Below, one piece after another: positions 63,346 through 64,000 of a stretch of DNA of 64,000 bases. How positions within the stretch are numbered: position 1 is the stretch's first letter; each line of letters starts with the position of its first letter. The notes under the pieces were generated by a model that was not told the origin of the DNA, did not search any database, and saw only the letters and a program-made list of their open reading frames with translations. The stretch is from Saturnia japonica (taxonomy: Eukaryota > Arthropoda > Insecta > Lepidoptera > Saturniidae), in NCBI GenBank assembly GCA_033032175.1, contig CM065319.1:17767018-17831017 (forward strand), given 5' to 3'. Made by a program: the position numbers and the translations under genes.

Positions 63346-64000
63346 CCAGCCGACAGGCAGCCAACCGGAGTTCCTCCCGGATGACATTATGCGGCAGACT
63401 GTTGAAGGCGTTGGCGATGTCAATCGACACCGCCAACAACCTACCTCCCTCCCGGGTCGCCTCCGCGGACCACGCCTTCAGGGTGGAGAGGGTGACCAGC
63501 GTTGAACGCCCTCTCCGGAAACCGAACTGCCGGTCCTAGAGTACCGGCCCAACTTCCTCCATGTGCCGAACGACACGAGACGCCAGAATGCGCTCCAGCA
63601 TCTTCCCCATGTCGTCCAGCAGCACAAGGGCAAGAAGGCAGAGTCGACCAATCTTCTAGAGCTTTGGGAACTGTCCTGCAGATAAACACCGGTTGAATAG
63701 CTCCCGAAGCTCTCCCCCCATGTGGCCCAGTGCCACACTGAGCAGCTGGCCCGGAACTCCGTCCGGGCCGGGCGCCCTCCGCTTGCTGTGGAGGCGCTTC
63801 ACCACCAACCCCATCTCCTCCTCAGTGACGGGAGGGGGTGGCAATAGCTCCTCCGCAACAGCACTCCCATCGATCATGGGAGATGGGAGGAGCTCTGGAG
63901 GGTCAGGCAGTAACGTAGCCACGACCCTCGTCAGGACCTGTAGGTCTAGGGACTCAGTTAACGGGGGCGCCTGCCCCCGGAACTTCTTCCGAGCTACCCG
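63346..64000 (-). pseudogene. R1-clade reverse transcriptase fragment, runs off the window
   Basis: On minus, from the right edge: PVTEEEMGLVVKRLHSKRRAP, GPDGVPGQLLSVALG, LFNRCLSAGQFPKL, then (frame broken) the region with DRQFGFRRGRST and finally RLLAVSIDIANAFNSLP, the first catalytic Asp motif. There is a stop just before DRQFGF and an indel near 63655. It is not the SART subfamily of copies 1 and 2. The frame continues by chance into the adjoining ORF1 fragment. Confidence 0.78.

Overview
This is eukaryotic repeat DNA from an insect, most likely a moth or butterfly. The evidence is: arrays of the insect telomere repeat (CCTAA/TTAGG)n; two near-complete telomere-targeted non-LTR retrotransposons of the SART type (R1 clade), a group best known from Bombyx mori; and short interspersed sequences of a kind common in lepidopteran genomes. 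On the + strand the telomere repeat reads CCTAA, so the chromosome end should lie to the left and the window runs inward from it. No ordinary single-copy host gene was found. The one spliced, gene-like locus (48876-51010) is broken and belongs to a family I cannot name.

Region 1 (1-14843) is GC-rich subtelomere. Four retrotransposons lie head to tail, all on the minus strand, each separated by 2 to 20 telomere repeats. They are the 5' end of a copy that runs off the left edge (1-470), a near-complete copy with one frameshift in ORF2 (571-6757), a short copy with ORF1 and a 3' UTR but no ORF2 (6767-8148), and a copy whose two ORFs are both open (8188-14784). ORF1 encodes a gag-like protein with CCHC knuckles. 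ORF2 encodes an AP-type endonuclease, a reverse transcriptase and a terminal CCHC finger. The ORFs are coupled by TAATG or TAATAATG overlaps. The 3' ends share a folded structure supported by covariation.

Region 2 (14844-46290) is AT-rich. The telomere repeat stops abruptly against two successive inverted duplications (turnarounds near 16155 and 18618), followed by four direct copies (A-D) of a unit of about 6.1 kb. Each unit is a patchwork: an RT-tail fragment, a SART-type 3' end, a broken hAT (ZMYM1-like) transposase gene and, inside that, a 1.3-kb mariner. Copy A alone carries a MITE-like insertion. Copy C has 2.4 kb of strange, degenerate sequence. Copy D is interrupted by an almost intact BEL/Pao LTR retrotransposon (37861-44186).

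Region 3 (46291-64000) is a graveyard of nested elements. It holds scrambled R1-clade fragments (46291-48318), the spliced pseudogene, and an internally deleted SART copy. In the ORF1 of that copy sits a BEL/Pao element (52207-62612), which is itself split by a second, internally deleted BEL/Pao element with identical LTRs (52809-57378). The window ends inside another R1-clade reverse transcriptase fragment.

Taken together, the sequence records telomere maintenance by retrotransposition at the tip, amplification of a composite satellite behind it, and decay further in. The least expected signals are the covarying RNA structures in the telomeric elements: one at the 3' end, the other repeated inside the ORF1 coding sequence. 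Some features (perfect palindromes, homopolymer frameshifts, the noisy segment in copy C) could also be long-read assembly artefacts.
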